This document shows, piece after piece, positions 58,237-64,000 of a stretch of DNA of 64,000 bases. The notes beneath the pieces are model-generated. The model saw nothing but the letters and a program-made list of their open reading frames with translations. It was not told the origin of the DNA and did not search any database. The stretch comes from an uncultured Altererythrobacter sp. (lineage in GTDB: Bacteria; Pseudomonadota; Alphaproteobacteria; Sphingomonadales; Sphingomonadaceae): NCBI GenBank assembly GCA_913056125.1, contig CAJXNC010000003.1, forward strand, positions 248,001-312,000. The letters are read 5' to 3'. The position numbers were made by a program, and so were the translations under genes. Within the stretch, counting starts at the first letter, position 1. Every line of letters starts with the position of its first letter.

Positions 58237-59914
58237 AGAGTTCGCCCGATTCCAGCTCTTGGCTCGGCAGGGGCAGGTGATCGCCCCAGACCAGCCTCGG
58301 CTGCTGGTCCGCAGGCACAGTAATCTCATGGTCGCCGCGCGCAATGTGCACGGTCTCGCCATCGACAAGTGCGTTGCCGTCAACCTCGATCGCGCCACCC
58401 TCAACCGTATAGGTTCCGGGCACGAGGAATTCCTCTGTGAAAGTGCCTTGCCGTGCCGAAAAGTCCTTGCCCGCAACCCAGATCGGCCAGGAAAACTCTA
58501 TGTAATTGTCCTGCAGAGCCGCAATGTCCTGAGGGAAGAAGATGTCCCGTCGCTGGCCGCGAATGCTCTCCTCGAGCAGCGAGTGATTGGCGAGGAAAAG
58601 CGGAACCACGCGCGCTTGCATGGCTTCGCGATAGGCGGGCAGCCCGGCGCTCTGGTAGGCATTGATGCCCCATGGGGTGAGGAAATTGTTCGCTTTGGGC
58701 CAGCCGCCAAGCATGTAATTGTGATCGAAATAGGTGACAGGCTCGGCAAAGACCTCGTGCACATTCATTTCGACCTGGCGCTGGCGATCGATCAACTCGC
58801 GATCCTCGATCAGCCAGATGCCGCTTCCGGTGACCAGTAGTACCAGGGCCAGAATGCGGGCCGAATAGCGCTTGGTCAGGAACTCGATGGCCGGTACGCA
58901 GGCGATGGCGAGAGGGGCGAGGATGTAAACATAAAAATAGCCCGCCGTGTTGGTGTAGAAGAGGATCGAGGTGATCGGCAGCCACAGCCCGGCAAATGCG
59001 ATCTTGCGCCCGGCCGGCATGTCCGAACGCCACAAGATTGCGGGAAGCACGGCAATCATGATCGCGAGGATCGGGGCAGTGAATGCGGCCTTCACGGCCA
59101 TGCGCCAATAGGGCGGGGTGCCAAAGAAGAAGGCCCAGTTGCCAGCCGTGCTGACCACTTTCTGCGTGCTGCCCGAGGCGCCGCTTGCAGAGGTTACGCC
59201 CTGCGCATGAAGCATGTAGATGGCGGCAAAGCTGACCATCGCGGCGATGGCACAGCCTGCCAAGCGGACAAATTCCGGGCGACTCCAATCGGTTTTCTGC
59301 CAGCGCCAGATGGCTATGCCGGCAAAGGCTGGTGCGTAGAGCACGGCCTTGACCGAGACCATTGCGGCTAGTCCGGCGAGTACGCCGAAGCCGATGATGG
59401 CTGGCAGGCGCAGCCGGGCTGTCGCCAGCACGGCGAGAGAAGAACAGAGCAGGGCGGTCAGGATCGGATCGACCCGAAAACTCGTACCGTGCTGCAGGAC
59501 ATAGCCTGCCGAGACATAGGCCAGCGCAGCGAAGAGTGCGGTGGCTGTGCTCGCAAAGCGCCTGGCGATTGCGATGATGCAGCCAATCGTCACCAGTTCA
59601 CAGACGAACATGAAGATTCGTGCGAAGACAATATGATCCGTGCTCGTCTGGAACATGCCGGGGAGCCATGCGAAGAGGCGGACATGGATCGTCTGTAGCG
59701 GGCGGCCAAGCTCACCCTGGGTAAACTGCGCGACTTCGCGGAAATAGGAATATTCGTCCCAGTTGATCGCGCGGGTGAAGACCAGCGAGATTTGCAGCAC
59801 CAGCAGGATCAGCAATGCACCGGCAGGCGTGGCGTAGCTGGTGCTATCCTCGTGCGCTTGCGCAGGGGCGATGGCGGGGGCCTTGTCCTGCAAGGGAAGG
59901 ACGGCGCTGGTCAT
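58223..59914 (-). CDS. Glycosyltransferase family 39-like membrane protein
   Basis: FTRAINWDEYSYFREVAQFTQGELGRPLQTIHVRLFAWLPG; multiple TM segments. Confidence 0.85.
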   Translation of the reverse strand: MTSAVLPLQDKAPAIAPAQAHEDSTSYATPAGALLILLVLQISLVFTRAINWDEYSYFREVAQFTQGELGRPLQTIHVRLFAWLPGMFQTSTDHIVFARIFMFVCELVTIGCIIAIARRFASTATALFAALAYVSAGYVLQHGTSFRVDPILTALLCSSLAVLATARLRLPAIIGFGVLAGLAAMVSVKAVLYAPAFAGIAIWRWQKTDWSRPEFVRLAGCAIAAMVSFAAIYMLHAQGVTSASGASGSTQKVVSTAGNWAFFFGTPPYWRMAVKAAFTAPILAIMIAVLPAILWRSDMPAGRKIAFAGLWLPITSILFYTNTAGYFYVYILAPLAIACVPAIEFLTKRYSARILALVLLVTGSGIWLIEDRELIDRQRQVEMNVHEVFAEPVTYFDHNYMLGGWPKANNFLTPWGINAYQSAGLPAYREAMQARVVPLFLANHSLLEESIRGQRRDIFFPQDIAALQDNYIEFSWPIWVAGKDFSARQGTFTEEFLVPGTYTVEGGAIEVDGNALVDGETVHIARGDHEITVPADQQPRLVWGDHLPLPSQELESGELYVEF

Positions 59915-59916
59915 GG

Positions 59917-60942
59917 TTAGCCCTGCTGGCGCTTGGCGATATCGATTACGGGTGTGTCGGCGTGCCCGGAAGCGGTCGTTTCCGGATCGCCCAGCCTTGC
60001 CACCTTCTCCTCGATCTCGCGAACCTTTTGCAGGTTCATTTCGAGCAGCTTGCGATTGGTCGCGATAAGGTCTGCCAGGATGCCCATCACCGCGGTGATC
60101 GTGCCCAGCATGAGCAGGGCCCCGCCAATGACGAGCGACTGGATATGGCCTTCGCCATCGCCGCTCATCCAGAACCACAGGAAGCGCAGGATCGGCAGCA
60201 TGCCGACAAAGGCTGTGAGAAGGCCGGTGCCGACGAAAACGCGCAGCGCATTATGCGTGGTGTATGCGCGCAGGATGGTGACGCCGGTCTGTCCGATAAA
60301 GCCGGGGATCGACTTGAAGAGGCGGCTCGGGCGCTCGGTGCGATGGGTGCGAACCGGCACGGTGGTAATGGCCATCCTCTTGCGGCCCGCCTGGATCAGC
60401 ATGTCGGTGGTGTAGGAAAACTCGGTGGTGATATTGATGCGGCGCGCGGCCTCGCGGCTGATTGCACGGAAGCCGCTCACCGCGTCACTGACCTCTGTGC
60501 CCGCGCAGCTCTGGACTACGCGGCTGCCGATCTTCTGCAGGCGTCGCTTGAACGGGCCGAAATGGGCATTGTCGTGCACGCCGCGATCGCCGATCACGAT
60601 GTCCGCTTCACCCTTGATGACCGGCTGGACCAGCGCAGCGATGTCCTCGCCCTCGTACTGCCCATCTGCATCGGTGTTGACGATCACGTCGGCCCCTGCG
60701 GCCAATGCAGCGTCCACGCCTGTGCGGAAGGCAGCGGCCAGACCGCGATTGCGGCGATGCTGGACCACATGGTGCACACCCCACTGGCGGGCAACCCGAG
60801 CCGTATCGTCGCTGCTGCCATCGTCGATGACGAGATATTCGATCACATCCACGCCCTCGATCCGCCGCGGCAGTTTCGCGAGCGTTTCGGGCAGGTGGTC
60901 CGCCTCGTTCAGGCAGGGAATCTGGATGATCAGCTTGGTCAT
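59917..60942 (-). CDS. Glycosyltransferase family 2 (polyprenyl-phosphate sugar transferase-like) with C-terminal TM segments
   Basis: IIQIPCLNEADHLPETLAKLP, EYLVIDDGSSDDT, VIVNTDADGQYEGEDIAALVQPV. Confidence 0.92.
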   Translation of the reverse strand: MTKLIIQIPCLNEADHLPETLAKLPRRIEGVDVIEYLVIDDGSSDDTARVARQWGVHHVVQHRRNRGLAAAFRTGVDAALAAGADVIVNTDADGQYEGEDIAALVQPVIKGEADIVIGDRGVHDNAHFGPFKRRLQKIGSRVVQSCAGTEVSDAVSGFRAISREAARRINITTEFSYTTDMLIQAGRKRMAITTVPVRTHRTERPSRLFKSIPGFIGQTGVTILRAYTTHNALRVFVGTGLLTAFVGMLPILRFLWFWMSGDGEGHIQSLVIGGALLMLGTITAVMGILADLIATNRKLLEMNLQKVREIEEKVARLGDPETTASGHADTPVIDIAKRQQG

Positions 60943-61104
60943 TGGGCCCCCGGTCACCGGCCCGCATCCGGACCGCGTAATAGGGCTTTGTTAAGCATGA
61001 CGGTTTAACGATTGGTAAAACACGCGCCGCCTTTGGCGGGGCGATTTGCCGAGAGCGCCGGAAAGCCCTAAGCGGCTTCTTCCACTCGGGAGATCGCAGT
61101 TTCC

Positions 61105-62019
61105 ATGCAACAATCGGATCGCGCCGGCCTGCTATTCGCGCTTGCCGGCTTCTGCACGCTCTCGATTGGCGATGCGATCATCAAGGGAATGGCAGGGGAA
61201 TGGCCGGCCCCCGCCATGGCGGCAACGCGCTATATCTTGGGTACGCTGCTGCTTGGCGTGCTGATCGTCCGCAGCGAAGGAGCGGGCGCGCTGGCACTGC
61301 CGAAGGATAAATTGCAGTGGTTGCGCGGCATTGCCATCAGCATGTCGGCGATCGGCATGTTCCTGGCGGTGTGGATCATGCCGCTGGCGGAGGCGACAAC
61401 CATCGCCTTCACGCAGCCGATGATCACTGCCCTGCTGGCCATGCTGTTCCTGAGCGAACGGGCGCACAAGAGCACATGGATCGCCACGATTGCCGCTTTT
61501 ATCGGCGTTTTCATCGTGTTGCGGCCCAATTTCGACAGTGCCGGTTGGGGTGTGCTGTTCCCGCTCATGGGCGCGACGGGCATGGCAATCACCATCATTG
61601 CAAACCGCAAGGTCCACGGCCGGGCGAGCATCCTGGCCATGCAGTACTACATGTCGGTCACGGCGATGATCTTCCTGATTTTTGCGACGCTGGTGGGGCA
61701 CTTCAGCGGACTGGAAGGGTTCACGATGAGCTGGCCGCACTGGTCGATCGTCGCGCGCTGTGCCTTTATCGGCCTTTCCGCCACGCTGGCGCAGTGGTTC
61801 ATCTATATGGGTACGGCGCGGGCCGGGGCAGGGACCATAGCCCCCATGACCTACGGCCAGCTTCTAATGGCGGTAGCATTCGGCTACTTGTTCTTCGACG
61901 ATGTTCCCGATGCGATTGCCATGCTGGGCGCGGCGATCATTATCGGAGCCGGTCTCTATCTCTGGCACGCGGGAAGGCAGCGCGACCGTGCGCGCAAGGC
62001 CGCCAATGGCAACGACTGA
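61105..62019 (+). CDS. EamA/DMT family transporter
   Basis: Ten hydrophobic segments; MPLAEATTIAFTQPMITALLAMLFLSER. Confidence 0.92.
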   Translation: MQQSDRAGLLFALAGFCTLSIGDAIIKGMAGEWPAPAMAATRYILGTLLLGVLIVRSEGAGALALPKDKLQWLRGIAISMSAIGMFLAVWIMPLAEATTIAFTQPMITALLAMLFLSERAHKSTWIATIAAFIGVFIVLRPNFDSAGWGVLFPLMGATGMAITIIANRKVHGRASILAMQYYMSVTAMIFLIFATLVGHFSGLEGFTMSWPHWSIVARCAFIGLSATLAQWFIYMGTARAGAGTIAPMTYGQLLMAVAFGYLFFDDVPDAIAMLGAAIIIGAGLYLWHAGRQRDRARKAANGND

Positions 62020-62290
62020 CGGCGACGAGTGCTGGCTGTGCGGCCGACCGCTGGGGCGCCGGGTACAGCTTCATCATGTGGTGCCCAAGGCGAAGAAGGG
62101 ACGAGAGACGGTGAAGGTCCATCCGATCTGCCACCGCACGATCCATGCGCATTTCACCAATGCGCAACTGGTGCGTCTCGACGGGGCGCGAGAGCCGGTC
62201 GCCGCACACCCGGAAATCGCGACCTTCCTTGAATGGGTTGCGGACAAGCCGGCAGATTTCCATGCGCCGGTGCGGCGCAAGCGGGGCTAG
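62006..62290 (+). CDS. Small HNH-endonuclease-like protein
   Basis: CWLCGRPLGRRVQLHHVVPKAKKGRETVKVHPICHRTIHAHF. Confidence 0.85.
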   Translation: MATTDGDECWLCGRPLGRRVQLHHVVPKAKKGRETVKVHPICHRTIHAHFTNAQLVRLDGAREPVAAHPEIATFLEWVADKPADFHAPVRRKRG

Positions 62291-62463
62291 GGATCGGCCG
62301 ACAGGGAGCGCATGCCCTTGGTCCGGCTTGTCAGGTGATATTGGCGGCACAGTTCGCAGCGATAGGGACGTAGCGTGACCCTAGCCTTCAACGCGGCCTC
62401 GGTCGCCTCTGCAAGCGTGCCATAGCGGCGCTTCCTGGTGCAGATGCCCAATCGGGTTTTCAT
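62287..62463 (-). CDS. Small CxxC-containing hypothetical protein (58 aa)
   Basis: MKTRLGICTRKRRYGTLAEATEAALKARVTLRPYRCELCRQYHLTSRTKGMRSLSADP. Confidence 0.6.
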   Translation of the reverse strand: MKTRLGICTRKRRYGTLAEATEAALKARVTLRPYRCELCRQYHLTSRTKGMRSLSADP

Positions 62464-62483
62464 GCGCGCGCTTTCACCAAACA

Positions 62484-62511
62484 AAAAGGGCGCCGCAAGT
62501 GGCGCCCTTTT
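62484..62511 (-). terminator. Intrinsic terminator downstream of atp genes
   Basis: AAAAGGGCGCC-GCAAGT-GGCGCCCTTTT hairpin with T-tract in minus orientation. Confidence 0.8.
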
Positions 62512-62534
62512 CGAATTTGCGTGGTGCGACTGGA

Positions 62535-62792
62535 TCAGTCTTCAACGTGTTCCGCCAGCACGGTCAGGCCCTTGTCGCCGACTTCGGCGAAGCCGCCCTT
62601 GACCTCAATGCTTTCCGGAGCGGCCCCGGCGGTCTTGTAGACCTGCACAGCGCCGTCCTTGATCGTCGACATGAAGGGCGCATGGCCTTCCAGCACGCCG
62701 AATTCGCCTTCCGCACCGGGGACGACCACCATGTGGACCTCTTCCGAGCGGACCAGCTTGGCCGGCGTGACGAGTTCGAAGTGCAATGCCAT
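62535..62792 (-). CDS. atpC: ATP synthase F1 subunit epsilon
   Basis: [47 protein letters not shown]. Confidence 0.95.
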   Translation of the reverse strand: MALHFELVTPAKLVRSEEVHMVVVPGAEGEFGVLEGHAPFMSTIKDGAVQVYKTAGAAPESIEVKGGFAEVGDKGLTVLAEHVED

Positions 62793-62797
62793 GGCGA

Positions 62798-64000
<1,203 letters not shown>

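Noticed and set aside
59815-61008. 397-aa plus-strand ORF
   Set aside because: Antisense to the GT2 gene.

Overview
A dense chromosomal window (about 63-65% GC by eye) from an alphaproteobacterium. Gene content and order suggest Sphingomonadales/Erythrobacteraceae, but this is inference and was not checked by any search. Both ends are truncated: fhs on the left and atpD on the right. Most of the window is core genome: rmuC, a TrmH methyltransferase, the ptsH/EIIA-Man/rapZ/hprK/chvG/chvI block divergent from pckA, two tandem class V cysteine desulfurases plus a [2Fe-2S] ferredoxin, parC, a DEAD-box helicase, cca/NUDIX, rnhB, ccrM, folP, an NtrC-type regulator, the pnt transhydrogenase operon with an embedded exported VOC protein, dgt, cpaF and atpDC. 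The accessory part is a surface-polysaccharide region (about 50.9-60.9 kb) with pyruvyl-transferase, DUF707, FrhB-like, sulfotransferase, flippase, DUF354 and GT39/GT2 genes. No tRNA, rRNA, CRISPR array, transposase or prophage was seen. The observations most worth checking are: (1) a ccrM upstream region with seven GANTC sites in 153 bp plus a perfect DnaA box; (2) a ferredoxin that appears to lack any canonical start codon and probably starts at ATC; (3) a 17-bp palindrome-like sequence shared (15/17) upstream of a tonB-like gene and a DUF4349 lipoprotein gene; (4) an intergenic element of stacked perfect inverted repeats downstream of cpaF; (5) an uncharacterised HEAGH putative metalloprotease facing a translationally coupled two-gene envelope module; (6) repeated 4-nt overlaps of stop codons at convergent gene pairs.
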